Positions 25,143 through 34,936 of a stretch of DNA of 58,897 nucleotides are shown here, one piece after another; position 1 is the first letter of the stretch; every line of letters starts with the position of its first letter. Location: positions 1 through 58,897 of the forward strand of contig OMOE01000148.1 of assembly GCA_900290365.1 (NCBI GenBank), read 5' to 3'. Origin of the DNA: Syntrophobacter sp. SbD1. Its GTDB lineage: Bacteria > Desulfobacterota > Syntrophobacteria > Syntrophobacterales > Syntrophobacteraceae. Position numbers and translations under genes: made by a program. The notes beneath the pieces are model-generated. The model saw only the letters and a list, made by a program, of their open reading frames with translations, had not been told where the DNA came from and ran no database searches.

Positions 25143-25673
25143 TCCCCCCCGGGGGATTTAGGCCAGGTGCGCCAAGATCGGCTGAGCCAGACCGAGACGG
25201 TCGGGCTACAACCTTCGGTTCGGCGCTGGGCAATCAGATAGTGTGGTCGCGCAGGTCGTACGCGCAACCTTGCCACTGCCTGTGAACCAGACCGGGACGG
25301 TCTGGCTGCAATAATGATTGTTTATACGATCACCAATCCAGAGCGATCCCCAGATCATCCTTTTCGAAAGCCAATCTATCCGCGCCACCCACTGAAGATC
25401 CCCCTGCCCCCCTTTGGATTTAATTATGCTTCGAAAAGTTCTTGGTGGGCACGATAAAGCTGCGCCCACCCTACATCCTAATTCGTAACTCCTAGTGTTA
25501 CGTCTTATAAGTTGATCGATATTTCCGGGAGACTCACCCGTCACCCCGACGAAGGCCTGGGTCCAGTGCTTCCCAGCCAGTAAGATCCTGAGAAGACACT
25601 GGATTCAGGCCTCCGCCGGAATGACGAATATGGTTGTTCTCGGCTATATAAATATCAACGAATTTGCGAAATG
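25143..25673. other. Repeat-rich intergenic region after the dsr cluster
   Basis: No gene. It contains two related palindromes, CCAGACCG-AGA-CGGTCGGG near 25186-25204 and CCAGACCGGGACGGTCTGG near 25289-25307 (perfect 8-bp stem). A complete dispersed inverted-repeat element follows at 25539-25626. Confidence 0.6.
25539..25626. repeat. CGTCACCCC...GGGTCCAG / CTGGATTC...GGAATGACG dispersed element
   Basis: Arms starting CGTCACCCCGACGAAGGC and ending CTCCGCCGGAATGACG are inverted around a variable core. A related copy lies at 33637-33707. Partial copies lie near 5199-5255, 29681-29717 and 32114-32135. Such short palindromic elements are common in sulfate reducers and carry no gene. Confidence 0.8.
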
Positions 25674-26786
<1,113 letters not shown>

Positions 26787-26795
26787 TTACTCACC

Positions 26796-26864
26796 CAATA
26801 AAAGGAAGCGGGAAGCGGGAAGCGGGGATGAAAAAGATTCCTGCTTCCTGCTCCCTGCTTCCCT
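26796..26864. repeat. GGAAGCGGGAAGC low-complexity repeat between queA and tgt
   Basis: Three tandem GGAAGCGG words are followed by CTTCCTGCTCCCTGCTTCCC, an imperfect complement, so the segment can fold as a long hairpin. Related words occur at 23258-23279 and 32546-32573. Confidence 0.65.
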
Positions 26865-26868
26865 CCCA

Positions 26869-27945
26869 TCACATGATCAACATTGCATCCCCGTAGCTGA
26901 AAAAACGGTACCGCTCCAGCACAGCATCCCGGTAGGCGGACAATATCAGCGGCCTCCCGGCGAAAGCCGATACCAGCAGCATCAGGCTCGACCTGGGAAG
27001 GTGAAAATTGGTCACCATGCAGTCTACAACCGCAAATCGGCGGCCCGGATAGATGTAGTGCTCGCACATTCCCTGAAAAGGAGCTATTTCCCCATCCTTT
27101 TCGTAAAGCCACTCCAGTGTGCGAACGACAGTAGTGCCGACAGCAACAACCCGCCTTTGTTCGCGCTTGGCCCTATTTACCGCTTCCGCGGTCTGTTTTC
27201 CAATCTCAATAAATTCCGGATGCATTCGGTGTTCGCGAATGTCTGCGCATCTTATGGGCGAAAAAGTGCCGTACCCGACGTGAAGGGTGAGGGCGGCGAT
27301 TTGGATTCCCGAGTCCCCAAGCCGGTTCAAGAGCGATTTCGTAAAATGCAGGCCTGCGGTAGGAGCAGCTACGGCGCCGGGATTTGCGGCATATTCGGTC
27401 TGATAGCAGACACGATCATCGTCGGCTGCCTGCCCTGAATTCCGCTCGATGTAAGGCGGAAGAGGCGTCTGACCTATGCGGTCAAGAATGTCCACGATAT
27501 GGGAAGCCCCGTGAAAACAGACCTGGGCCTTCCCATCCACCGGGGCGGCAATCACCTCCGCACAAACGCCCTCCGAAAGCTCGATCACCTGCCCCTTCCG
27601 GATGCCCTTCGAGGCCCTTGTCAGGCAGCAGTAACCTTCAACAGCTCCAACCTCACAGGGTTTGTAGGCGTCCAGCACCAGCAACTCGACCATGCCCCCG
27701 GTATGCTTGCGGCCCGTGAGCCGTGCGGGAACCACTCGCGTGTCGTTTACAACCAGCAGGTCGCCCGGCCTTAAATACTGTTCGATTCTATCGAAGCAGG
27801 AATGCTCGATTGCGCCGCTCAAACGATCCAGCACGAGAAGGCGTGACCGGTCGCGTTCCGTGGAGGGATGCTGTGCTATGAGTACAGGCGGAAGATCGTA
27901 GTCATAGTCTTCGAGCCTGAATGAGATCTGCTGTCTAGCCGCCAT
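26869..27945 (-). CDS. queA: S-adenosylmethionine:tRNA ribosyltransferase-isomerase
   Basis: The 358-residue enzyme adds the ribosyl part of SAM to preQ1-tRNA, making epoxyqueuosine. Family motifs are clear: FRLEDYDYDLPPVLIAQHP, DLLVVNDTRVVPARL, GYGTFSPIR, HPEFIEI, and near the end CMVTNFHLPRSSLMLLVSAF. The ATG at 27945 (MAARQQ) is preferred over 27966. It overlaps the end of the upstream DUF2065 gene by 11 bases, showing tight coupling, and is followed by tgt. Confidence 0.95.
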   Translation of the reverse strand: MAARQQISFRLEDYDYDLPPVLIAQHPSTERDRSRLLVLDRLSGAIEHSCFDRIEQYLRPGDLLVVNDTRVVPARLTGRKHTGGMVELLVLDAYKPCEVGAVEGYCCLTRASKGIRKGQVIELSEGVCAEVIAAPVDGKAQVCFHGASHIVDILDRIGQTPLPPYIERNSGQAADDDRVCYQTEYAANPGAVAAPTAGLHFTKSLLNRLGDSGIQIAALTLHVGYGTFSPIRCADIREHRMHPEFIEIGKQTAEAVNRAKREQRRVVAVGTTVVRTLEWLYEKDGEIAPFQGMCEHYIYPGRRFAVVDCMVTNFHLPRSSLMLLVSAFAGRPLILSAYRDAVLERYRFFSYGDAMLIM

Positions 27946-28135
27946 GCTTGCGGCCCAGGTAAACAAGGAGCAGTCCCACGACCATCAAGGCCGCTCCCAG
28001 GATTCTCAGGTAAAGGTTAGAGACTGAAAGGAGCCAATTCAGCCATTTTCTGACCTGCTTGGGGGTTGCCAGGTATGGAAGGCCCTCTATGAAACATATG
28101 AGGCCTAATACAGTAAGAAGGTAGGCATGCATCAT
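27935..28135 (-). CDS. DUF2065 family small membrane protein
   Basis: A 66-residue protein with two membrane helices (YLLTVLGLICFIEGLPYLA and LRILGAALMVVGLLLVYLG), separated by a basic loop (TPKQVRKW). This is the DUF2065 (YjeT-like) pattern. In other bacteria such genes neighbour hflC or purA; here the partner is queA, whose start lies inside its 3' end. Inner-membrane location is certain from the sequence; function is unknown. Confidence 0.8.
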   Translation of the reverse strand: MMHAYLLTVLGLICFIEGLPYLATPKQVRKWLNWLLSVSNLYLRILGAALMVVGLLLVYLGRKHGG

Positions 28136-28414
28136 CGATCCTCACAAGATTTTCTTTGCTTTCTTCACGGCCCGAATCGCCTGGCATGACCCGGGACGGA
28201 TTCCAAAGTCGGTACGACCGCAAAGTATAACGTATAGAGCCGGCCAGGTAAGCTAAAAAATTCGCTCAAATAAATGGCCATTGTGCATGCAAACTTGTAG
28301 ACTAAACGGATAGGAGAAATCATCTTATGTATCGAGTGATAGCCGCACTGGATGCAAATGATTTCGACGGGCCTTCCGTTGACGCACAGTTCTCCGGTCC
28401 GAGAGGAGTTCAAA

Positions 28415-29626
28415 TTGAGAAGATCGTTCCTGATATTTCTTGCTGCAAGCCTGATTTTGATGCCGTTTGCCCACGCGGTGAACGCTAAGGCATCATCTAC
28501 GAATCGTCCCCCTATCGAACAGCCCCTGATCAGTGAAGGCGAGTTTGCCCAGAAACTGGCAAAAGCATTCAACTTGAGAGCTTCGCACGATGAAGCGGCA
28601 GCAGAAAACGCTTTGTCTTCAATGAACATAGCGCCTCGAAACGGATGGATTTCCGACTATCCGATAACACCCGACATCCTCGTCGAGATAAGGGATAGCG
28701 CCGCAAGATCGGCTTCCGCGGGAAGCCTCAATATGTCAGAGTCTGATGCGACCCGCGCAGTGGACCGCGTCGGCATCGCAATGAATCTTCCGATCAAAAC
28801 AGCCGGTGAAAATTACTCTTCCGAGTCCGCTTCCAGTTCGAACTTCAGTTCAGAGTACAGCTCCTCAAGCTCCTCAAATTACAATTCAGCTTACACCTCG
28901 GATTTCAGTTCAGAATACGAGTCAGGCTCCGCTTCACCCGAAGTTTACGAAAATGAGGAACCCTCCGCCGTCGACGAATACTACGACGATAACGGACCTC
29001 CCATCGTGACTTACTATCCACCGCCGTGGGACTACGCCTATATGTACGATTGGGTCCCCGGGCCATTCTGGTGGGGAGGATACGGCTTCGGCGGCTACTA
29101 TATGCTTGGCGATTTCGACAGGCACGATCATAACCACAGGTTTTCAAATCATGTAACGAATGCGAACGGGACGGTTACCAGGGTCAACGCGATCACCCGG
29201 GCGACAACAACGGCGGGGGACCCGCGTTCTTCGACCCTTGCCGGCGCAAGCAGGTCTGCGCAGGGCTCACGGTTAGGCTCCAGTAATGCGCGGGCAGGCG
29301 CAAGATCCATAATGAGCCGGCAAGCAGGGCGAAATCCGATTACCGCCGTGCAGAGTATGAACAGGTCGGCGGCCGGCAGCCCTGGCGCGTCTCGAAGCCG
29401 TGGCGCTGTCCAGGGGTCGTTTAGCGGCCGGACCCACAGCAGCGCTCCTCGTTCCTTCGCCGGCGGCTTCCGCAACGGTCAGGGCAGTATGGCCGGCTAT
29501 CGTGGCAGCGGTGGAATGGGCGGCTATCATGGCAGCAGTGGTGGAACGGGCGGCTATCACGGCGGTGGTGGCGGTGGCGGTGGCTCCCACGGCGGCGGTG
29601 GTGGCGGTGGCGGTGGACATCGCTAA
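28415..29626 (+). CDS. Secreted Ser- and Gly-rich repeat protein
   Basis: The chosen start is TTG at 28415, after GAGGAG, giving a clean signal peptide (LRRSFLIFLAASLILMPFAHA) and 403 residues; an upstream ATG at 28352 lacks a ribosome-binding site. Mature regions are: a folded N-terminal part (to about 140), a Ser/Tyr/Glu-rich low-complexity stretch (residues about 140-190), an aromatic patch (YYPPPWDYAYMYDWVPGPFW), and a C-terminal tail of Gly/His/Ser words (GGYHGSSGGTGGYHGGGG). It is presumably extracytoplasmic. Such tails resemble surface or metal-binding proteins, but no family is recognised. Confidence 0.65.
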   Translation: MRRSFLIFLAASLILMPFAHAVNAKASSTNRPPIEQPLISEGEFAQKLAKAFNLRASHDEAAAENALSSMNIAPRNGWISDYPITPDILVEIRDSAARSASAGSLNMSESDATRAVDRVGIAMNLPIKTAGENYSSESASSSNFSSEYSSSSSSNYNSAYTSDFSSEYESGSASPEVYENEEPSAVDEYYDDNGPPIVTYYPPPWDYAYMYDWVPGPFWWGGYGFGGYYMLGDFDRHDHNHRFSNHVTNANGTVTRVNAITRATTTAGDPRSSTLAGASRSAQGSRLGSSNARAGARSIMSRQAGRNPITAVQSMNRSAAGSPGASRSRGAVQGSFSGRTHSSAPRSFAGGFRNGQGSMAGYRGSGGMGGYHGSSGGTGGYHGGGGGGGGSHGGGGGGGGGHR

Positions 29627-29639
29627 AAAAGTTTTGACT

Positions 29640-29805
29640 TTTGAGTTTTCAGTTCACTGCGTACTGGGAAACAGCGCTCCGTCATTGCGGCAGCGCTTTT
29701 GAGCCGGAATCCAGCGCCTTGCCCGATCACAGCGATAAAGAACACCGGACTTTGACTCAAAACTAAAAACTCAAAACTAAAAACTGACAACTCAAAACCG
29801 AATAA
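29640..29805. repeat. AAAACTCAAAACTAA low-complexity repeats
   Basis: Words of the form AAAACT(C/A)AAAA and TTTGAGTTTT recur in direct and inverted order (29635-29655 and 29755-29800), with a partial dispersed-element copy at 29681-29717. The same words appear before ahbAB at 13716-13730. Confidence 0.6.
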
Positions 29806-29810
29806 CTCTT

Positions 29811-30470
29811 CTACCCCTTTTTGGCCAGCTCCGTATTGTACAGGCCATAAAAGTTCCTGTACTCCTTCATTGCACGGGCGAAAAGCACTTTTGCCTTTTC
29901 AAGATCATTAACGTTCAAAATTAGATTTACTCCCATCCTGAATGCCAGCTTCACGTCCAGAGTAGGCTTTTCCAGGCAAAGCACGCAAAGATAGAATTGT
30001 CTCCTCAGGTGCATGGGGAGGACTTGCATGTGGTGGAGAACCAGGTTTTCCGAGTCCCTGCCGGAATTAAAATTCTCTTCCAGAACTATAAGATCGTAGT
30101 TATTATGATGCAGTTTGCCCAAGGCGAACGCTGGACGCAGCGCATGGACGACCCAAAAGTCAAGTTCCTGGAGTGCTTGCGCGATCCTTTGGGCGCGTTT
30201 AACATTAGTGTCGCAGAGTAGAGCGGTTTTTACCCCCTCATCTACTACGTCGATTGCATTTGCGTAATCCAACAGGCGGTCTGCACCTGATCCGGGTTGA
30301 GGACTCTCCGGGAGACAGGCAGCATGATCGTAAGTTTCAGCGAGGGCTTTTCCATTGATTTCCGCAGGGCTTTTACACTTTGGACACAGAATTTTGAGCG
30401 CCTTGCCATCAGGGACTTTGTCATCCGGTATATTGAATTCAATCCGGCAACCCTTGCACTTAACTTTCAC
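29811..30470 (-). CDS. MJ0042-type zinc-ribbon protein with receiver-like domain
   Basis: Starting at GTG 30470 after CAGGAG, the protein has 219 residues. The N-terminus (VKVKCKGCRIEFNIPDDKVP, then ILCPKCKS) is a zinc ribbon of the zinc_ribbon_4/5 type. After a linker, residues 85-215 follow a response-regulator-like fold (TALLCDTNVKRAQRIAQAL, YDLIVLEENFNSG, and an FRMGVNLILNVND strand), but the phosphoacceptor position is Glu or Asn and the Lys is missing. It is cytoplasmic and probably works by protein contact rather than phosphorylation. Confidence 0.7.
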   Translation of the reverse strand: MKVKCKGCRIEFNIPDDKVPDGKALKILCPKCKSPAEINGKALAETYDHAACLPESPQPGSGADRLLDYANAIDVVDEGVKTALLCDTNVKRAQRIAQALQELDFWVVHALRPAFALGKLHHNNYDLIVLEENFNSGRDSENLVLHHMQVLPMHLRRQFYLCVLCLEKPTLDVKLAFRMGVNLILNVNDLEKAKVLFARAMKEYRNFYGLYNTELAKKG

Positions 30471-30607
30471 TGTTCGTCTCCTGTTCAAAAAATTTCTAGT
30501 GGGCTGCGATTCGTTGTTATAAATAGATCGGCGAAGAGGAATCCGACCATAAATATGCAATTTTCAGGCCTTGCGGACTTAATCTTTTGTTGAAAGGGTA
30601 AGAATCT

Positions 30608-31408
30608 ATGGATTATCTGAGCCCCGATGCGTTCTTCGATCTTACTTCATTCGCCCACCGTGACGTGTTTGCAGGCAACAAATATGTCTGGGACGTCCTG
30701 AACAAAATTTCCGGCTACCTCGAACAGCACCTCAAGCCAAATGTAGGAGTCCTGAAGTGTTTCAGGCGCCCGTTGCCGAAGACGGTGGTATTGTGGCAGG
30801 GACAGATCATGGATAACGGTTTCGAAATAATTGGCGGAGATGTCGCCAAAGGCAAATTCATTGTAAAGATCGGCAGCGAGGAAACCAGTGAGGCGGCAGT
30901 GCTCTGTGAGGGTGCCGTGCTGTGGGACGAAGCGATTTTCATCGGCCCCGGGGCGGTTATCGAACCCGGCGCTCTTGTGAAAGGTCCGACTATCATAGGG
31001 GCGCAAACCGAGGTGCGCCAGGGCGCATATATCAGGGGCAAATGTTTGGTCGGCGCCGGATGCATAGTCGGCCATACCACCGAGATGAAGTCAAGCATCA
31101 TGCTGGATCGGGCAAAGGCCGGGCATTTTGCCTATATCGGCGACAGTGTAGTGGGACATGAAGCGAACCTGGGGGCCGGCACCAAGCTGGCAAACCTCAA
31201 AATAAGGGAGCAAACCATTCGTGTGATGGCTCACGGCATGAGGATTGTAACCAACCTGCGAAAGTTCGGCGCAATCCTTGGGGACCGTGTGGAAACAGGC
31301 TGCAACTCTGTGACAAACCCCGGGACCGTCCTGGGCAAAGGCTGTCAGGTTTTCCCCCTCATATCCGTACGCGCCGGGTACTACGAACCAGACTCGGTTA
31401 TAAGGTGA
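30608..31408 (+). CDS. Left-handed beta-helix (hexapeptide) protein, GlmU C-terminal-like
   Basis: A 266-residue protein whose last 170 residues are hexapeptide repeats with many I/V-G-x-G-A steps: IGPGAVIEPGALVKGPTI, IGAQTEVRQGAYIRGK, VGAGCIVGHTTEMKSS, and LGKGCQVFPLISVRAG. This is the fold of GlmU acetyltransferase and UDP-GlcNAc pyrophosphorylase C-termini. No nucleotidyltransferase motif is present, so it is probably a stand-alone acyltransferase or a sugar-nucleotide-binding trimer. It precedes a small methyltransferase gene on the same strand after a 27-base repeat. Confidence 0.8.
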   Translation: MDYLSPDAFFDLTSFAHRDVFAGNKYVWDVLNKISGYLEQHLKPNVGVLKCFRRPLPKTVVLWQGQIMDNGFEIIGGDVAKGKFIVKIGSEETSEAAVLCEGAVLWDEAIFIGPGAVIEPGALVKGPTIIGAQTEVRQGAYIRGKCLVGAGCIVGHTTEMKSSIMLDRAKAGHFAYIGDSVVGHEANLGAGTKLANLKIREQTIRVMAHGMRIVTNLRKFGAILGDRVETGCNSVTNPGTVLGKGCQVFPLISVRAGYYEPDSVIR

Positions 31409-31420
31409 CAGCTGCAAATA

Positions 31421-31447
31421 CAATTAGGAATTAGGAATTACGAATCA
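31421..31447. repeat. 27-bp direct repeat, copy 2
   Basis: Identical to the sequence at 14741-14767. It overlaps the leader of the next gene, whose ATG is 31458. Confidence 0.8.
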
Positions 31448-31457
31448 TGAATGGGAT

Positions 31458-32009
31458 ATGAAATGGACTGCCAAGGAAGCCGAGGTTATCAGGTATTTCC
31501 AGGAACGTCACGGCGGACCGGGAGATGATGCCGAGGCGCTTCCATATCGCTTGACCTCCTGCGGTGCCTGGGCTGCTTCGCGGCCCGAGCACCTGTTCAA
31601 TTTTTTCAAAAGAGTCGATCTGTCCAGATTCAGGCTCTTTATTGACCTTGGCAGCGGGGACGGGGTTGCCTGCTGCACAGCAGGCCTGTTCACCAGGTCG
31701 ATCGGAATAGAAGCCGATCCTTTTCTGGTATCACGCGCCGCGCACGCCGCACTCGACCTGAAACTCCAGGACCGCGTCGGCTTCATCTGCGCCGATTTTC
31801 TGACTCAGCGCATACAGGAAGCCGACTGTCTGTTCGTCTATCCCGACAAGCCCGTCGATGCCATTGAGAAGAGCCTCCAAGGCTGGAGCGGGACCCTTCT
31901 TATCTACGGCCCTCATTTCCCACCGAAGCGGTTTTCCCCGGTAGAAAAGCTAAAGTACGGCAGGGAGACTTTGACGGTTTATAGTGCGGAAGCGGGGAGT
32001 GAGGAGTGA
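31458..32009 (+). CDS. Small class I methyltransferase-like protein
   Basis: The 183-residue protein shows a Rossmann methyltransferase core: RLFIDLGSGDGVACCTA (motif I), SIGIEADPFLVSRA (motif II), VGFICADFLTQ, and CLFVYPDKPVDA at the post-IV strand. Residues before 50 are helical. The last four codons (GSEE) and the TGA lie in a GTGAGGA tandem repeat, suggesting that the C-terminus was altered by that repeat. The substrate is unknown. The ribosome-binding site (GAATGGG) is weak. Confidence 0.7.
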   Translation: MKWTAKEAEVIRYFQERHGGPGDDAEALPYRLTSCGAWAASRPEHLFNFFKRVDLSRFRLFIDLGSGDGVACCTAGLFTRSIGIEADPFLVSRAAHAALDLKLQDRVGFICADFLTQRIQEADCLFVYPDKPVDAIEKSLQGWSGTLLIYGPHFPPKRFSPVEKLKYGRETLTVYSAEAGSEE

Positions 32010-32576
32010 GGAGTGAGGAGCTGTGAATGGCGTGGTGTGAAAAGAAAAGAGCACTAGTAAGGTGATGAAAAAGGGTTCTCTGGCGGGGGAAACGCCTGAA
32101 AATTGCTTATGATTTCGTCATTCCGGCGATTGACAACCCGACTGTAACCCAATGGCTCCTGCGAGGGGCCACGGTCGATCTTGACGCCGAAATTCAGGCT
32201 TTTCCTTAACTAATTGATTTTAAAACAAAAGGCACTGGACCCCGGCCTTCGAGACTGTGTCGCAATTGTGAGATGTTGCAAGTTTCCCCCCTTTCCTAAA
32301 GGGGGGCAGGGGGGATTTTGATTCTCCTATACTGCATAAGTCATTAAAATCCCACTCAATCCCCCTTTACAAAAGGGGGAAGCAAGACTTGGCTCCGCCG
32401 TGTTTTCCGGAGCATTTCTGAATTACGACACAGTCTCCTTCGCCGGGGTGACGTCCATAGGTTTTTTCGCTCTGTTGCGGGAATTCCAATCCTTTTTCAT
32501 CACCCTGCTGGTAACAGGAGTTGGATACCGGCAGTGATGGGTTTCACTTCCTGCTTCCCGCTTCCCGCTTCCGTTT
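32010..32576. other. Intergenic region with paired G/C-tract hairpins
   Basis: No gene. Two hairpins are visible: CCCCCCTTT-CCT-AAAGGGGGG at 32286-32306 and TCCCCCTTT-ACA-AAAGGGGGA at 32360-32380, both with perfect 9-bp stems. They are joined by GGGATTTT...AAAATCCC, which can pair. The tandem GTGAGGA repeat (31997-32020) and a GCTTCCCGCTTCC repeat (32546-32573) lie at the edges. A partial palindromic element lies at 32114-32135. Confidence 0.6.
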
Positions 32577-33590
32577 TTAGAATAATTCGGCAAGGTTTCG
32601 CCGCCGCCTGTCTTTCCAGTGCCCACGGTGATATGCGTAACTGGCCAGTATAGGTACGGCAATTGTGCCTTCGCAAAAGACCATCTGCTCATTTCCAGCT
32701 TCAACCTTACCCCAGGACCTCGCTTCTTTCAGGGTCGAACTGGAGCAGGCGCCGTCTCTTGAATCGGCAACCGTTATCTGAACGGCGTACTTGTGCATTG
32801 GAACATCTTTTCCAAGCACCTCCGCGCAGATAACCACGTCCTGTATGAAATTCTTCGGCACGCCGCCGCCTATGATCAAAAGACCAGTGTTGCCGACATT
32901 GATTTTTATCTTTGTCAACTCCCTGAAATCTTTGACACTGTCAATAGACACATGATCCGATGGCCTCTCCGTCTGGTGCTTCACAAGGCCAAAACCGGCG
33001 CTCGAATCTGAAAATGCCGGGCAGAAGATCGGCACGTTGTTCTCGTAGGCGATTTGGACAAGCGAATCTTTCTTTTTTGAATTCGAAACCAGGTACCTGC
33101 CCATTTCTCTTATTAATTCGCGCGATGAATAAGCGCCCCCGGGCAGCAGGTCGGCAATCTCTTTTATAGTGGAGTCACACTCCTGGAGCTGATTTTCATC
33201 TATGAATGTGTCGTATATACGGTCTACATACGCTTCCCTTAGAACGCCATCGTCTATTTCCGTGCTGCCCCTGAAGTGCCTGAAGCCGATAGCCTCAAAA
33301 AAATCCATATCTACGATGCTCGCTCCGGTCGCAACGACGACATCGACCATGTTGTAGCGAATCATGTCATGGTAGACCGCCATGCACCCTCCGGCGCTGG
33401 TGCTGCCGGCCAGGGCCAGTACAACCGTGCATGATTCATCGCTTATCATGCGATCGAAGATTTTCGAGGCTGTTGCAAGCTCCCTGGCGCTAAAGGACAT
33501 CTTGCTCATCGATTCGATGAGCCCTATAGCGTCGAAACCGGTTATATCGATATGTTCTATTGGTTCAGTCAAAAGTTCTTTCTTAAGCAT
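32577..33590 (-). CDS. Deoxyhypusine synthase-like protein
   Basis: The 337-residue protein has the deoxyhypusine synthase fold: VLALAGSTSAGG near the NAD site, the VVATGASIVDMDF strand, PIFCPAFSDSSAGFG, and the active-site segment LLIIGGGVPKNFI in which Lys246 corresponds to the catalytic Lys. Then come AVQITVADSRDG and ARSWGKVEAG. In eukaryotes and archaea the enzyme modifies eIF5A; bacteria lack eIF5A, and homologues may make homospermidine or related polyamines. The NAD-binding and Lys motifs are intact. Isolated gene, so the substrate is not shown by context. Confidence 0.85.
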   Translation of the reverse strand: MLKKELLTEPIEHIDITGFDAIGLIESMSKMSFSARELATASKIFDRMISDESCTVVLALAGSTSAGGCMAVYHDMIRYNMVDVVVATGASIVDMDFFEAIGFRHFRGSTEIDDGVLREAYVDRIYDTFIDENQLQECDSTIKEIADLLPGGAYSSRELIREMGRYLVSNSKKKDSLVQIAYENNVPIFCPAFSDSSAGFGLVKHQTERPSDHVSIDSVKDFRELTKIKINVGNTGLLIIGGGVPKNFIQDVVICAEVLGKDVPMHKYAVQITVADSRDGACSSSTLKEARSWGKVEAGNEQMVFCEGTIAVPILASYAYHRGHWKDRRRRNLAELF

Positions 33591-33922
33591 TTTCCAATCC
33601 TGTTAATCCTGAGCCTCTTGCAAAACTCAACAAGACCGTCACCCCGGCGAAGGCAGGGGTCCAGAAACGCCTGAAGAACCTGGATTTCGGCCTTCGCCGG
33701 AATGACGATGAAGGAGTTTTGCAAGTACCTCTCCTGTCAAAGTTTTTGGTCTTTCTCCGCCCCATAGAGCTTGCCCCGAATCCCATCAAGGCCGGCACAT
33801 TACAATATATCATAATCCAAATCCATCTTTTCTCTCCGATGATCTGGTTTTAGCCTCTTTCTTTTAATCCCCGGATCGAGTCCGGGGAAGGCTCTGTTAA
33901 TCCTGTCAAGGTTTTTGGTCTT
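33591..33922. repeat. Intergenic cluster of dispersed repeats
   Basis: The palindromic element at 33637-33707 (arms beginning CGTCACCCCGGCGAAGGC) is followed by TCCTGTCAA(A/G)(G)TTTTTGGTCTTTC copies at about 33734-33756 and 33901-33920. Another element at 33865-33909 is the inverted counterpart of 39020-39066. No gene is supported. Confidence 0.75.
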
Positions 33923-34807
33923 TCACCCCCCAACCAGGCTTGGAGATCGCGGATCATGGCGCGCGTAGTTGGCTTTAGCACGCTCTACGCTCGAAGTAGC
34001 ATAGCAGTAGCTGCACCCGAAAAGACAGGTATCGTAGACCCCTATATCGCGGCTTGCCGCGCATCCGCATTCTTTTCTCTGGGAAGGGTCCCTGGGAGGA
34101 GATATCCGGGTCCCGAACAGCTTTGAAATCAGCTCCGCATCTATGCATTTTGATCGATTAATGCCAAAATCGGACAAATCCTGCTCTGAGGCGCAGGAGA
34201 ATATTTCCATGTGGTTTTCACGAGCGGTCCGGGCGATTTCACTCAAAAACCCCCGAATCTGCGGACTGCCAAAATCCACGGGATCAGTTCCACCTTTCGC
34301 CGCGGCCTCCATCCGGGCCCGCGTTTTCCGGTAAGGTTTGACGAAACTGATCACGCACCTGCCGGCGGCCCCCTTAAGCTCTTCGGCCACCATCCGGAAA
34401 TTGCTCTCATGGAAAACCGTTCCGCTGATGTCGCTCAATACTATCGGGTCGTAGCGCCAGATGACTCTTTGGGGGCCAACTCTGGCTGAAAGTTTCTGAA
34501 AGGTGTTTATGGACAGGCTTAAAGGCGGCGCCCCCGGCTCTATCGGACGTGGGTAGCCGATCAGAGTGAAAAGAAAATAGTACCGGAACCCCAAGTCGTC
34601 GAGTTCGTCAAGGTATTGCATTAGCGGGCGCGGATTACGGCTCCAGAATACAAAGGCATCAACTTCACCGGGTGTCATATCGACCCTTGAGACCTGGTTG
34701 GAATTAAACGGGTTGGGCACAAGACACCATCCCTGGCGCACCCGGTTTAAGAACCAATCCGAATAGAATGCCGGGATGTCGGTCCTGCGGCTTACGCTTA
34801 CGATCAT
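33923..34807 (-). CDS. DUF1848 family protein
   Basis: The 294-residue protein begins MIVSVSRRTDIPAFYSDWF and contains DAFVFWSRNPRPLMQYLD, FLFTLIGYPRPIEPG, and the closing cluster DTCLFGCSYCYATSS, the DUF1848 pattern. The C-terminal CxxxCxxC suggests an iron-sulfur site like a radical SAM enzyme, but the motif is at the C-terminus and the fold is unproven. It is cytoplasmic with unknown substrate. Monocistronic. Confidence 0.82.
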   Translation of the reverse strand: MIVSVSRRTDIPAFYSDWFLNRVRQGWCLVPNPFNSNQVSRVDMTPGEVDAFVFWSRNPRPLMQYLDELDDLGFRYYFLFTLIGYPRPIEPGAPPLSLSINTFQKLSARVGPQRVIWRYDPIVLSDISGTVFHESNFRMVAEELKGAAGRCVISFVKPYRKTRARMEAAAKGGTDPVDFGSPQIRGFLSEIARTARENHMEIFSCASEQDLSDFGINRSKCIDAELISKLFGTRISPPRDPSQRKECGCAASRDIGVYDTCLFGCSYCYATSSVERAKANYARHDPRSPSLVGG

Positions 34808-34936
34808 TTCTTCACCATATTGACTTCACTGCCGAAGAGCTTAAATCCATTCTATGCGCCGCCACCTCGATTGAGGCCGGAATCGTATTTATGAGCGTGT
34901 GGGCCCCGGGGCTTCGCGCGTCCGGGAAGGTCCCGA

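Noticed and set aside
25200..25312. Possible CRISPR-like repeats CCAGACCG...CGGTCTGG
   Set aside because: Only two copies, differing in sequence, each itself a palindrome; no spacer pattern.
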